A stretch of 64,000 bases of DNA from Arthrobacter sp. AZCC_0090 (GCF_014207375.1 NZ_JACHEE010000002.1:352885-416884), one strand, 5' to 3'; counted from the stretch's first letter, positions 34,962-44,378 are shown. The notes: generated by a model not told the origin, from the sequence alone. Program-made: numbers and translations.

Positions 34962-35132
34962 CCGGGCACGGGGAAAAGCGCACAGGGGCCTCCTGCCGCG
35001 GTCCTTGAGTACAGGCCGAAGCCATGCACGAGGACTGCAGCGGAGTTGTGCGCCGCCACACTCAATTCAACTGAAAACACCCATTGCGAACGGAGTTAGT
35101 TGTCCGAAGGCCTTCCCCGACCCCGGCTACTT

Positions 35133-35147
35133 GTTACCCACTGTAAC
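35133..35147. promoter_or_regulatory. GTTAC-N5-GTAAC inverted repeat upstream of rpfB
   Basis: A perfect inverted repeat with five-base arms lies about 170 bases before the rpfB start, in the 244-base gap after tatD. GTAAC-like motifs are described for the envelope regulator MtrA, which controls rpf genes in other actinobacteria; the link here is inference. No ydaO-type riboswitch was seen in the leader. Confidence 0.3.
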
Positions 35148-35205
35148 CGAAGCGTTATAAAGTGACCAAGATTTTTACATACTGAGTATGCAGGTCGATT
35201 GCAGC

Positions 35206-36090
35206 TCAGTCCCATGATCCGTAAGTTGCCACAGTGTTTTGAGCCAGTTGGGAACATAACGTGGAGAGCTCGGTTCCTGTCACCTCAGCCATGGAACGAA
35301 CGGTGTAAGGCACCATGTAACTCGCGTTGGGGCGGCCCCGATGGGGATGCGGCGTCAGGAACGGGGAGTCGGTTTCGACGAGCACGAGTTCCGGATCTGC
35401 GATGGCGAGCGCGCCCCGCAGGTTTGCAGCGTTCTTGAAGGTCATGGTGCCGGCAAAGGACATGTACCAGCCGTTCATATTGCAGATCCGTGCCAGTTCC
35501 GCATCACCCGAGAAGCAATGGAACACTACCCGCTCCGGGGCGCCCTCTTCCCGGAGAACTTGGACGACGTCGTCGTGGGCATCACGGTCGTGGATCTGGA
35601 GGGTGAGATCGAGCCTCTTCGCGATGTCGATGTGGCGGCGGAAAGAATGGCGCTGGTGCACCAGGCCGTCGCCGTGCGTGCGAAAGAAATCAAGCCCGGT
35701 TTCGCCGATCGCGCGGACCCTGGGATGGGCCGCCAGTTCTTCGATCTCGGCGAGCGCTGATTCCAGCTCTCCACGGCCCGCGTAGACAGGGGCGTCGTTG
35801 GGGTGAATGGCGACTGCACCGAGGAGACGCCGGTCCGCGTCCAGCGCTCGGACCGTGAACCGCGATGACTCAAGGTCGCAGCCCACCTGCACCGCCCCTT
35901 GGACACCCACGGCCTCGGCGGCGTCCAAGGCATCCGCGACCGCTATTTCCAGCAGACCGTGCCGGAAGTCGAGATGCGTGTGGTTGTCCATCACCGGGAC
36001 CGGCAACGGCTCGGGAGCCGGCGGGTATTCCTTGCGGGATTCGCCGGTTTCAGGCGCGCGGTAGGGAGCCGGTGGGAGGGAATTGCACAT
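35206..36090 (-). CDS. tatD: TatD-family metal-dependent hydrolase
   Basis: 294 residues. The metal-binding DNHTHLDF near residue 35, GETGLDFF, QIHDRDAH, FHCFSG and ETDSPFL near the C-terminus are the TatD signatures. Members are 3'-5' DNA exonucleases or deoxyribonuclease-like hydrolases. A Pro-rich N-terminal extension of about 33 residues precedes the domain. The methionyl-tRNA synthetase often found upstream is not in the window; instead the moxR operon diverges from it. Confidence 0.92.
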   Translation of the reverse strand: MCNSLPPAPYRAPETGESRKEYPPAPEPLPVPVMDNHTHLDFRHGLLEIAVADALDAAEAVGVQGAVQVGCDLESSRFTVRALDADRRLLGAVAIHPNDAPVYAGRGELESALAEIEELAAHPRVRAIGETGLDFFRTHGDGLVHQRHSFRRHIDIAKRLDLTLQIHDRDAHDDVVQVLREEGAPERVVFHCFSGDAELARICNMNGWYMSFAGTMTFKNAANLRGALAIADPELVLVETDSPFLTPHPHRGRPNASYMVPYTVRSMAEVTGTELSTLCSQLAQNTVATYGSWD

Positions 36091-36279
36091 GCTCCCACCC
36101 TATCTTTCCTTCCTGAAACCCTCCGGATCCCCCCTGTATCCCTTCCTGACCCGGCTCATATCCCTTCGCGACCCTCCCTGCGGGATCTACCTCTGTCTGC
36201 GGCGGGCCTAGGCTGGGTAGTCTGGTACAAAAGGCGGTATTTCCCGGCCAGGGCACCGCGGCCCGGCAGGGGTTCTGTC

Positions 36280-37374
36280 ATGGCTGAGGGGTTGTCCATG
36301 GATTCAAAGCGACACGGTACCGTTGATGAGCCATTGCTGCGGGACGAGGCTGTTGTTGCCTTGCCGCCCGAACGCGAGACGTTCAACGGTCACAAGCCGC
36401 CGGTCATGGATCCTGCGCAATTCCACGCTGCCAGCGAGAAAATCTTGGCGGCAATCAACAAAGTCATCGACGGCAAAGCCGAAGCCGCCAAACTTGCCTT
36501 GACCGTGCTCTTGGCCCAAGGCCACCTGCTCGTGGAGGACGTTCCGGGGGTCGGCAAGACCCTGCTCGCCAAAACCCTCGCGCGCACCATCGATTGCAAA
36601 GTCAGCCGGATCCAGTTCACCCCGGACCTTCTTCCTTCAGACGTCACGGGCGTCTCCATCTACAACCAGTCATCACGGCAGTTCGAGTTCCGGATGGGCG
36701 CGGTGTTCGCCAACATCGTGATCGGAGACGAGATCAATCGGGCCTCGGCCAAGACCCAGTCCGCCCTACTCGAATGCATGGAAGAGCACCAGGTGACGGT
36801 GGACGGGCACTCCTACCAGTTGGCTGAGCCGTTCATGGTGGTTGCGACGCAGAACCCCATTGAGATGGAAGGGACGTATCCCTTGCCTGAAGCACAGCGA
36901 GACCGGTTCATGGCTCGAATTTCCATGGGCTACCCTGACAAGCTTTCCGAGATCGAGATGCTCGAGACGCATCAGGCGGTCTCACCCCTCGCGAAAGTCA
37001 CTCCCGTGGTCACTTCTTCGGATGTCGCCGCAATGATCGCCTCGGTGCAGCAGGTCTTCGTCTCCCAATCCGTCAAGGAATATACGGTTGCCTTGGGCCG
37101 GGCGACACGGGACAGCGCCCGCCTCCGTCTCGGAGCCAGCCCGCGCTCCCTCTTGCAACTACTGCGGGCGGCCAAGGCGACTGCCGCTCTTGACGGACGG
37201 GATTTCGTCCTTCCGGACGATGTCATGTCCGTGGCCGAATCGGTGTTGGCGCACCGCATTATCCTTGACCGCAAGGCCGCGAGTTCCGGTGACACACCAC
37301 AGAGCATCATCCGGGCGATCCTGGGCTCCCTCCCCGTCAGCCAGGATGCTGGCGCGGAACACCGCGGCAACTAA
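36280..37374 (+). CDS. MoxR-family AAA+ ATPase
   Basis: 364 residues from ATG 36280 (AGGGG seven bases before); ATG 36298 has an equally good ribosome-binding site. Walker A is EDVPGVGKT, Walker B IVIGDEINRA, then ATQNPIEMEGTYPLPEAQRDRF, the MoxR hallmark. These ATPases are chaperones that help mature or insert metal into partner proteins. It leads an operon with a DUF58 protein and a transglutaminase, the standard trio. Confidence 0.93.
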   Translation: MAEGLSMDSKRHGTVDEPLLRDEAVVALPPERETFNGHKPPVMDPAQFHAASEKILAAINKVIDGKAEAAKLALTVLLAQGHLLVEDVPGVGKTLLAKTLARTIDCKVSRIQFTPDLLPSDVTGVSIYNQSSRQFEFRMGAVFANIVIGDEINRASAKTQSALLECMEEHQVTVDGHSYQLAEPFMVVATQNPIEMEGTYPLPEAQRDRFMARISMGYPDKLSEIEMLETHQAVSPLAKVTPVVTSSDVAAMIASVQQVFVSQSVKEYTVALGRATRDSARLRLGASPRSLLQLLRAAKATAALDGRDFVLPDDVMSVAESVLAHRIILDRKAASSGDTPQSIIRAILGSLPVSQDAGAEHRGN

Positions 37375-37397
37375 GCGGGCGTCCAGAGGGGGCACAC

Positions 37398-38816
37398 ATG
37401 GCACTGATGGATCTACTTCCCAAGCATCTGTTCACCACCCGTGGCTGGGGGCTGCTGGCCAGCGGGGTGGGTTCCCTGCTCCTGGCCCAAATCATGGGCA
37501 GGCGCGACCTCCTGGCCCTCGGCATCCTGCTGATAGTGCTGCCGCTTGTATCCCTTGCCGGGGTTCGCGTCCTCAAGCCGCGCTTTCAGGTTTTCCGCGA
37601 ATTCAACCCGTCTTCCGTTGAAACGTCCTCCACGGCAACGGTGCGGCTTGCCGTGGCACGGACGGGCGCAGCCACGGGGCCGGTGATCATGGAGGAGCAG
37701 TTGCCGCCGCGCTTCGGTGAACCTCCGGCCTTTCGGTTTCCGGCCCGTGCCGCTTCCGGCGGCACCAGCCGCTATGAGTACCATTTGCGCTCCGGCAAGC
37801 GCGGCCAGTTCAGGATCGGCCCGGTCACGGCTGAGTTCTGCGATCCCTTCGGCTTGTCGCTGCACCGGCACGCGATCGACGACGGCGACATCCTCACCGT
37901 GACGCCTGCCGCCGTCGAGCTCCCCGCCACGGGCCTCGCGGGCGCGCGCGGAAACGACGGGGTGACTGCCACCCGAATCCGCGCGAATCCCAGCGACGAC
38001 GACGTCATGACCCGCGAATACCGTCATGGCGACCCTATGCGGCGCGTCCACTGGGCAGCGACCGCGCGGCATGGAGAACTCATGGTGCGGCAGGAAGAAT
38101 CCGTTACTACGCCCGAGGCGACCATCATCCTGGACCAGCGCTATTCCGCCTTTGTGTCGGGTTCCGGGGCCACGTTCGGTCCGGCCCACGAAGACGCCTT
38201 TGAACTGGTCAGCAGCGACAACTTCGAGTGGGTAGTGACGGCGGCCATGTCGATCAGCGCCCACCTTGCCGATCGGAACTACTCGCTGAGGTTCCTCGAT
38301 GCAGCGGGTAATCCTGCGTTCCGTAGTTCCCACTCTGCGCCGGACCCCGAAACCGAGGAATTCAGCGGATTGGGCGGCCTGCAGTCCATTGGCGAGAGCC
38401 TTGCAGCAATTCAGCTCACTGGCGCACGGCACGTCCATGGTGAGCACCGCAAGGAAGCCTCCGGCGTCGTTGACGGTGCTGAGGCGCCCTTCGACGACCA
38501 CCTGATGGACAAACTGGCAGCACACCGCTTGCGTGGCCCCATTCTCGCTTTGCTCGGCAATATGCCGCTCGCCGAGGCCCGGGCGTTGGCGCCCGCCGCT
38601 GGCTACGGAGCCAATGCCTTTGCACTGGTGGTCACAGACCATCCCCGCCATGCCCAGCCGATCATCGACGCCTTGAAGCTGGGCGGCTGGCGGGCAGTCG
38701 CCGTCAACTCGAGAACCGACCTTCCCGCCGCATGGGCCGGTTTCGATCAAGGAGAGATCCTCGCCGCGGCTGCCGCAGCGATGGACGTCAGGCGCGGAGC
38801 GGCGGTACCGCGATGA
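37398..38816 (+). CDS. DUF58 domain protein
   Basis: 472 residues. Two hydrophobic segments near the N-terminus (about 12-55) are followed by a beta-rich part and the DUF58 motif with EYRHGDPMRRVHWAATAR. The C-terminal part resembles a von Willebrand A-like fold. DUF58 proteins work with MoxR ATPases, probably in envelope functions. It starts 23 bases after moxR and its stop overlaps the transglutaminase start (ATGA). Confidence 0.9.
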   Translation: MALMDLLPKHLFTTRGWGLLASGVGSLLLAQIMGRRDLLALGILLIVLPLVSLAGVRVLKPRFQVFREFNPSSVETSSTATVRLAVARTGAATGPVIMEEQLPPRFGEPPAFRFPARAASGGTSRYEYHLRSGKRGQFRIGPVTAEFCDPFGLSLHRHAIDDGDILTVTPAAVELPATGLAGARGNDGVTATRIRANPSDDDVMTREYRHGDPMRRVHWAATARHGELMVRQEESVTTPEATIILDQRYSAFVSGSGATFGPAHEDAFELVSSDNFEWVVTAAMSISAHLADRNYSLRFLDAAGNPAFRSSHSAPDPETEEFSGLGGLQSIGESLAAIQLTGARHVHGEHRKEASGVVDGAEAPFDDHLMDKLAAHRLRGPILALLGNMPLAEARALAPAAGYGANAFALVVTDHPRHAQPIIDALKLGGWRAVAVNSRTDLPAAWAGFDQGEILAAAAAAMDVRRGAAVPR

Positions 38817-41389
38817 CCACCACATCCCGGCACGAGACGCCAGGACGGACCCCGAGCGCGGCGTCGGCGAGCACCGGTGACGCTTCGCGCCGTGGCCCAG
38901 GACAGGCGCCCCGCACACGAAAGCCGGGGCCGGGAGCCTACCCGTGGGCGATGTCCGCAGCCATCGCCATCGCCGTGCTCGGGACGGCGCTCTCACTCAA
39001 TGGAGTCTTCAGGGGCTGGGCATGGCTTGTTCCGGCAATCACCACGGTGTGCACCGTCGCAATGACGTTGGCTGCTCTCCGTGCATTGAGGGCGCATTCG
39101 CTGCTCACCACGTTGGGCGGGCTCGTCTCCTTGGCGTTCATCCTGGCCTTCACCTTCTTCCGGCAACAGAGCATCGCGGGCTTCGTCCCCGCCGGTGAGA
39201 CATTTGACCAGTTCGGCAAGTTCCTGAAACGCGCGGGCGAAACGCTCGTCTCGGAAACTGCCCCCGTGGCCCCGAACGCCGGAATCGTGTTTGTCGCGTG
39301 CGCGAGCCTTGGCCTGGTGGTTGTCCTCATCGATGCTTTGGCGGTGCCGCTAGGGATGCCTGCCACGAGCGGTTTGGGCCTCCTGGCCGTCCTCGTTTTC
39401 CCGGCCACGATCAAGCCGCAAGGCGCGGGGTTGCTCGGATTCCTTGCCGCGGCCATCGGATTTATCTTGATCCTGGGGTGCAGCCAGTGGTTCGCACCAG
39501 ATTCGCGGTTACCGACGGACAACGCGCGCGGCACAGGGCAGCTCAAACGATCGATGGTGATCGGTGCCGTGGCCCTGGTCCTCGGGCTCCTGTTGCCTCT
39601 TGCGATTCCAGGCTTCGAGCGCGGAACGTTTCCGGTGGGCTCGCGCCTGAACCCCTGGGGCGTCTCCAACGGCTTGAACCCGATGATCACGCTCGGCAAC
39701 AGCCTGCGGAACCCCACTGGCGATGGCCGCATCACCTACGCCACGAGTTCCACGGCCCCCGTGTACTTGCGCTCCGTCACCATTGACAGGTTCGACGGCG
39801 ATACCTGGGCGCCGGACGACCGTGAAGCTTCCCGGCGCCTCGGACCAGGCCGCATGGCACCGGACTACCCGCTCCCCTCCGATTTGGTGCGCCAACTGAC
39901 GGTGGTCGATACCGGGCAGTTCACCAGCCCTTATCTGCCGGTTCCGTATGCCCCAACGGCCGTGAACGGACTGAGCGGACGCTGGTCCTGGGATCCCGAA
40001 ACCCTCAGCATCCGCGCCGAGGACACCAACACGAGGAACCAGCAGTACACGGTGTATTCGGCGCTGCCCACGCTGACGTCGGCGTTGCTCAGCCAGGACA
40101 ATGCCCGGCCCACCTCCATTTCGCAGGATTTCATCCAGTTGCCAAGCAATGTGCCTGACATTGTGAAGAACACCGCCAAGACCGTCACTGCAGGCGCCAA
40201 TGGTAACTATGCCAAGGCGATGGCGATCCAGGACTATCTGCGCTCGTCCCAGTTCAGCTACTCCCTGCAGGCTCCGGTCCAAGGCGGCTATGACGGCAAC
40301 GGTATGTCCGTGCTCGCGGATTTCCTCGAACAGAAGAGCGGCTACTGCGTCCACTTCGCCTCTGCCATGGCCGTCATGGCGCGGCTCGCGGGAATCCCGA
40401 GCCGCATCGCCGTCGGCTACGCGCCAGGCCACTCCACCGGGGTTACCGTTGCCGTCGCAGGACAGGAACCCCTGCCGGAGTTCGAGGTGGATGCCCGTGA
40501 CGCCCATGCCTGGCCTGAACTCTATTTCGAAGGAGTGGGTTGGGTCGCGTTTGAACCGACCCCTTCACGCGGCGTGGTCCCGCCCTATGCATCCGAACCG
40601 GCGTCGGCGGGCAGTCCGAGCACCAACCTGCACGACGAAAACCTGACCCCGGGATCCTCGACCCCGCAACCGAGCGCTTCGGCGGTCCCGCCGCTTGCGG
40701 GGCCTGGCGTCGGAACGGGCACGTCCACCGGCTTCGGAACTGTCTTGTACGTCGTCGCCGGGGCGCTCCTCCTCGCCGTGATGGCAGCCTCCCCGCGGCT
40801 GGTCCGCTCCGCCATCAGGGCGCGGCGCCTGAAGCCGCCACGGGCCGGGCAGATCCGTTCCGGAGGCGGCGCCGGGCCGGCCCCATCCGGGGACGGCCCT
40901 GCCCTGGCCTGGGCCGAGCTTCAGGATCTCGCCACCGACTACGGCATACCTCCCGTGCCCAGCGAAACGCCGCGGCACTTCGCGGCACGATTGCGCAACT
41001 CGGCTGTGCTTGGGGCATCGGCCGCTGCGCTGGCGGGAGCTGCTGACGAGACTGCCGCCGACAACGCCGGGCAGCAGGCGGTTGCATCACTCGCCGGCGA
41101 TTTCGAACGGCAGCGTTACGGTCCCCCGGGCGATCCCGCAGCGAATGGCGCAGCGGAGCAAGCGAACGCGGCCGCAGCCCGGATCGTGGCGGTCCGTGCC
41201 GCGTTCCGGCGCAACGCCTCCTGGATCGCGGTCCTCCGTGCCGATTGGTTCCCGCCGTCCTTGATGTCCAGGTGGTTCCAGCTGCTGTGGTCGCCCTTCC
41301 ACTGGCTGGGTGGCATTTTGGCGGCGGCAGCACGCCGGGTGGCAGCATCCTCGCAAAGGCTTTTCGGCTCCATCCGCTGGCGGCGCTAA
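38813..41389 (+). CDS. Membrane transglutaminase-like protein (TgpA type)
   Basis: 858 residues. Five or six membrane segments fill about 45-260, an extracellular transglutaminase-like domain follows, and another membrane segment lies near 640. The catalytic triad is visible: SGYCVHFASAMAVMARLAG with the cysteine, then DAHAWPELYF with the histidine. A C-terminal cytoplasmic tail of about 200 residues is Ala-rich. It completes the moxR-DUF58-transglutaminase operon. The true function of this family is poorly known; protein cross-linking or peptidase activity in the wall is likely. Confidence 0.9.
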   Translation: MTTTSRHETPGRTPSAASASTGDASRRGPGQAPRTRKPGPGAYPWAMSAAIAIAVLGTALSLNGVFRGWAWLVPAITTVCTVAMTLAALRALRAHSLLTTLGGLVSLAFILAFTFFRQQSIAGFVPAGETFDQFGKFLKRAGETLVSETAPVAPNAGIVFVACASLGLVVVLIDALAVPLGMPATSGLGLLAVLVFPATIKPQGAGLLGFLAAAIGFILILGCSQWFAPDSRLPTDNARGTGQLKRSMVIGAVALVLGLLLPLAIPGFERGTFPVGSRLNPWGVSNGLNPMITLGNSLRNPTGDGRITYATSSTAPVYLRSVTIDRFDGDTWAPDDREASRRLGPGRMAPDYPLPSDLVRQLTVVDTGQFTSPYLPVPYAPTAVNGLSGRWSWDPETLSIRAEDTNTRNQQYTVYSALPTLTSALLSQDNARPTSISQDFIQLPSNVPDIVKNTAKTVTAGANGNYAKAMAIQDYLRSSQFSYSLQAPVQGGYDGNGMSVLADFLEQKSGYCVHFASAMAVMARLAGIPSRIAVGYAPGHSTGVTVAVAGQEPLPEFEVDARDAHAWPELYFEGVGWVAFEPTPSRGVVPPYASEPASAGSPSTNLHDENLTPGSSTPQPSASAVPPLAGPGVGTGTSTGFGTVLYVVAGALLLAVMAASPRLVRSAIRARRLKPPRAGQIRSGGGAGPAPSGDGPALAWAELQDLATDYGIPPVPSETPRHFAARLRNSAVLGASAAALAGAADETAADNAGQQAVASLAGDFERQRYGPPGDPAANGAAEQANAAAARIVAVRAAFRRNASWIAVLRADWFPPSLMSRWFQLLWSPFHWLGGILAAAARRVAASSQRLFGSIRWRR

Positions 41390-41394
41390 CCCAA

Positions 41395-41485
41395 CTAGTC
41401 CCCACCGGCTCCAAGCCTTCGCAAGCTCAGGCAGGGACCCTTGCCGGCGGGTCCCACGGCCAGGGAACCCTGGCGGCGTGGGCCC
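41395..41485. repeat. Reverse copy of the 58-base dispersed repeat
   Basis: The 28 bases at 41458-41485 match the reverse complement of the 23917 unit with one mismatch, and CTAGTCCCCACCG at 41395-41407 matches the end of that array. The middle has diverged. It lies just after the transglutaminase stop. Confidence 0.65.
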
Positions 41486-41553
41486 CCGCATGATGTCGTT
41501 CTGGGCCCCGAAAACGACAACAACTGTGAGTCAGTTGGGTTTGGAACGGCAAA

Positions 41554-41590
41554 GGCAGGGCACCGAAACCCTGGGTTCCGGTGCCCTGCC
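41554..41590 (-). terminator. Terminator after the semialdehyde dehydrogenase gene
   Basis: A perfect 12-bp stem GGCAGGGCACCG / CGGTGCCCTGCC, with AAACCC and GGGTT pairing inside. It lies between the convergent genes ending at 41389 and 41639. Confidence 0.75.
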
Positions 41591-41638
41591 CTCACTCAGC
41601 GGCAGGTCCCCGTTGCGAGAGGTCTGCCGAAGGCTTTG

Positions 41639-43120
41639 TTAGTCAGCGTAAGGATCAGCGATGCCGACGTACTGCGTGGTGAGGTATTCCTCGATGCCTT
41701 CGAAGCCGCCTTCACGGCCCAGACCCGACTGCTTGACGCCACCGAAGGGTGCCGCGGCGTTGGAAATGACGCCGGCGTTGAGGCCGAGCATGCCGGTCTC
41801 GATCTTTTCGCTCACGCGCAGGCCCCGATTGAGGTCCTTAGTGTAGACGTAGGCGACCAGCCCGTATTCGGTGTTGTTGGCCAGCTTGATGGCTTCGTCT
41901 TCGCTCTTGAACGTGATGATCGGGGCCACCGGTCCGAAGATCTCTTCCTTCAGGATGCGGGCGTCCGCGGAGACATTCTTGAGCACGGTGGGCTGGTAGA
42001 AGTATCCCGGGCCGTCCACCGGGGCACCGCCGGTGACGGCGATCGCGCCGTTGGCAACGGCGTCGGACACGAGGGCGTGCACGCCGTTCCGGGCCTTGCC
42101 GTCGATCAGTGGACCGACTGTGGAGTCCGGCTCGGTACCGCGCGCTGTGTTAAGTGCCGAGATCTTGGCGGCGAATTTGTCGGCAAAGGAATCGGCGATG
42201 GAGTCGTGCACGATGAAGCGGTTGGCTGCCGTGCAGGCCTCGCCCATGTTGCGCATCTTGGCCGCGACGGCGCCTTCAACGGCCTTGTCCAGGTCAGCGT
42301 CCTCGAAGACCACGAACGGTGCGTTGCCGCCGAGTTCCATGGAACTGCGCAGGACCTTGTCCGCGGCTTCGCGCATGAGGGCCTGGCCGACGGCGGTGGA
42401 ACCTGTGAAGGAGATCTTGCGCAGGCGGTCGTCCTTGATGAGGGGCCCGGTGACGGCGCCTGCCGTGGAGGTCTGGATGACGTTGAGCACGCCAGCCGGG
42501 AGGCCGGCTTCCTGCATGACCTGAGCGAAGAGCAGGCTGGTCAGCGGGGTCAAGTTGGCGGGCTTGAGCACCATGGTGCAGCCTGCTGCGACGGCGGGGG
42601 CGATCTTGCGGGTAGCCATGGCCAGCGGGAAGTTCCACGGGGTGATCAGCAGGCAGGGTCCAACCGGCTTCTTTTGGACCAGGATGCGGTTCTTCCCGTC
42701 CGGGGCGGCAGAGTAGCGACCGCTGACGCGAACGGCTTCTTCAGAGAACCAGCGGAGGAACTCGGCTCCGTAGGCTACTTCGCCGCGGGCCTCGGCCAAG
42801 GGCTTACCCATTTCCAAAGTCATGAGCAGCGCGAAGTCTTCGGCCCGTGCCGTGACCAGTTCGAAGGCACGGCGCAGGATTTCGCCACGCTCGCGCGGAG
42901 CGGTGCGCGCCCAGGAGGCTTGCGCGGCGGCAGCAGCGTCCAGTGCGGCGGCGCCATCCTCTGCTCCGGCGTCGGAGATGCTCACGAGCACCTTGCCCGT
43001 GGCGGGATCCTCGACGTCGAACGTCTTGCCGGATGCCGCAGGCAGCCACTGGCCGTTGATGAGCAGCCCCGTGGGAACGGAGGCGAGAAGTTCGCTTTCG
43101 CGATCGGCGGTAACAGTCAC
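41639..43120 (-). CDS. gabD: NAD(P)-dependent succinate-semialdehyde dehydrogenase
   Basis: 493 residues, aldehyde dehydrogenase family. It oxidises succinate semialdehyde to succinate in GABA breakdown. Visible: TPWNFPLAMATRKIAPA, FTGSTAVGQ for the cofactor, MELGGNAPF with the catalytic Glu, GEACTAANR with the catalytic Cys, and FGGVKQSGLGREGG, the SSADH-type C-terminus. No GABA aminotransferase lies beside it. A perfect operator-like palindrome is upstream. Confidence 0.92.
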   Translation of the reverse strand: MTVTADRESELLASVPTGLLINGQWLPAASGKTFDVEDPATGKVLVSISDAGAEDGAAALDAAAAAQASWARTAPRERGEILRRAFELVTARAEDFALLMTLEMGKPLAEARGEVAYGAEFLRWFSEEAVRVSGRYSAAPDGKNRILVQKKPVGPCLLITPWNFPLAMATRKIAPAVAAGCTMVLKPANLTPLTSLLFAQVMQEAGLPAGVLNVIQTSTAGAVTGPLIKDDRLRKISFTGSTAVGQALMREAADKVLRSSMELGGNAPFVVFEDADLDKAVEGAVAAKMRNMGEACTAANRFIVHDSIADSFADKFAAKISALNTARGTEPDSTVGPLIDGKARNGVHALVSDAVANGAIAVTGGAPVDGPGYFYQPTVLKNVSADARILKEEIFGPVAPIITFKSEDEAIKLANNTEYGLVAYVYTKDLNRGLRVSEKIETGMLGLNAGVISNAAAPFGGVKQSGLGREGGFEGIEEYLTTQYVGIADPYAD

Positions 43121-43251
43121 AGTGACTCCTTCGTCAGTTGGGGCACGTTGTAGAGATGCACCAACACTTGATTTTGTGGAATTACTGTCACGGTACTGCC
43201 CCCCGCGAAGCAGTGTCTACGCCTTCGCGCACTGCCGCGGGAGCAAGAGTT

Positions 43252-43265
43252 TGTGCAGTTGCACA
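43252..43265. promoter_or_regulatory. TGTGCA-GT-TGCACA palindrome upstream of gabD
   Basis: Perfect 6-bp arms with a 2-base spacer, about 130 bases before the gabD start. TGCAC recurs at about 43157, so it may be one of a pair of sites. The symmetry suggests a GntR- or LacI-type repressor; no such gene is adjacent. Confidence 0.4.
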
Positions 43266-43298
43266 GCCATGGGCTTGAAGCGCGGACTAGCACGCGGA

Positions 43299-43336
43299 GA
43301 GCCCCTCTCCAACGCGCGAGCCCCTCTCCAACGCGC
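43299..43336. repeat. Two 19-base tandem repeats
   Basis: Two exact copies of GAGCCCCTCTCCAACGCGC, directly followed by the 22-base array. Both share a GAGC...AACGCGC frame with that array, so they are probably diverged members of it. Confidence 0.75.
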
Positions 43337-43424
43337 GAGCACAGCCCTAACGCGCCGCGAGCACAGCCCTAACGCGCCGCGAGCACAGCCCTAACGCGCC
43401 GCGAGCACAGCCCTAACGCGCCGC
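43337..43424. repeat. Four 22-base tandem repeats across the end of rsmI
   Basis: Units at 43337, 43359, 43381 and 43403 are identical (GAGCACAGCC...CGCCGC). The last copy contains the rsmI stop codon and its final residues VLAAR, so the array duplicates the 3' end of the gene. A further partial copy lies inside rsmI. Confidence 0.9.
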
Positions 43425-44378
43425 GAGCACAGCAGAGTACAACTCACGCTTGCTGATGCGGGCCTCTTCGGCAACGGCAGCCACCGCTTCCTTGAACCTG
43501 ACGCCCTTGGCCATGAGTTCGTTGACCGCGGCGACGTGGTCTTCCGGCTTGCCCGGCGCCTGTTCGGGTGCGCCTGCCACCACTACGGCAATCTCGCCCC
43601 GAACCTCGTTGTTTTCAGCCCATTCGAGCAATTCCCGGACGGTTCCCCGGATGACTTCCTCATAGGTCTTGGTCAATTCGCGGCACACGGCGATGCGTCG
43701 GTCCGAACCGAACCGCTCGTGCAGGGCGCGGAGCATGGGCTCAAGCCGGTGTGGTGCCTCGAAGAACACCATTGTGCGGCGTTCGTTGCCAAGGTCCGCA
43801 AGCCGTGAGCTGCGTTCACCGGCTTTGCGCGGCAGGAATCCTTCAAAGCAGAAACGGTCCGTGGGCAGCCCCGAAAGCGCCAGCGCAGTCAGCACGGCGG
43901 ACGGTCCCGGAAAGGCGGTGACGAAGAGCCCCGCTGCCACGGCTCCCTCGACGAGGCGGAAGCCGGGGTCGGAGACGGCCGGCATCCCGGCGTCGCTGAC
44001 CATAATGATGGTCTTGCCGGCCCTGACGTGATCCAGCAGTTCCTCAGTCTTGGCGGCCTCATTGTGCTCGTGGTAACTAATCACACGGCCAGACACGGTG
44101 ATACCGAGCGACTGGACCAGCCGATGCAAGCGTCGGGTGTCCTCCGCCGCGACGATGTCGGCGGTCTGCAGCAACTCGATGAGCCGGCTGGAGGCATCGC
44201 CGACGTTCCCGATGGGGGTGGCGGCCAGAACGATCCGGCCCACGCCGTCGGGAAGCGCGGGAAGGGGCTGTGGCTCAACGGGCTCCGCGAGGGTTTCCAC
44301 GGGCTCCGCGAGGGTTTCCACGGGCTCCGCAGGGGCAGGATCGAGGGCTTCATCCGGGGAGCTCAGCTGTTCAGTCAC
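43413..44378 (-). CDS. rsmI: 16S rRNA 2'-O-ribose C1402 methyltransferase
   Basis: 321 residues. It methylates the 2'-hydroxyl of C1402 in 16S rRNA. Motifs: LAATPIGNVGDASSR, AAEDTRR, SYHEHNE, VSDAGMPAVSDPG, FPGPSAVLTAL and FEAPHR. A 45-residue N-terminal extension holds an AEPVETL repeat encoded by a 21-base duplication. The 3' end lies in the 22-base repeat array. It diverges from the O-mannosyltransferase gene, a common actinobacterial arrangement. Confidence 0.95.
   Translation of the reverse strand: MTEQLSSPDEALDPAPAEPVETLAEPVETLAEPVEPQPLPALPDGVGRIVLAATPIGNVGDASSRLIELLQTADIVAAEDTRRLHRLVQSLGITVSGRVISYHEHNEAAKTEELLDHVRAGKTIIMVSDAGMPAVSDPGFRLVEGAVAAGLFVTAFPGPSAVLTALALSGLPTDRFCFEGFLPRKAGERSSRLADLGNERRTMVFFEAPHRLEPMLRALHERFGSDRRIAVCRELTKTYEEVIRGTVRELLEWAENNEVRGEIAVVVAGAPEQAPGKPEDHVAAVNELMAKGVRFKEAVAAVAEEARISKRELYSAVLAAR
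44280..44330. repeat. 21-base tandem duplication in the rsmI N-terminus
   Basis: Units 44280-44300 and 44301-44321 are identical, with a partial third copy. They encode AEPVETL twice plus AEPVE, an acidic, proline-containing extension outside the methyltransferase fold. Confidence 0.8.

Noticed and set aside
34962..35205. ydaO (c-di-AMP) riboswitch before rpfB
   Set aside because: Such riboswitches often precede rpf genes, but the conserved core pairing elements were not found on reading the minus strand.
43299..43424. CRISPR array
   Set aside because: The 22-base and 19-base units abut directly without spacers and overlap a gene end.
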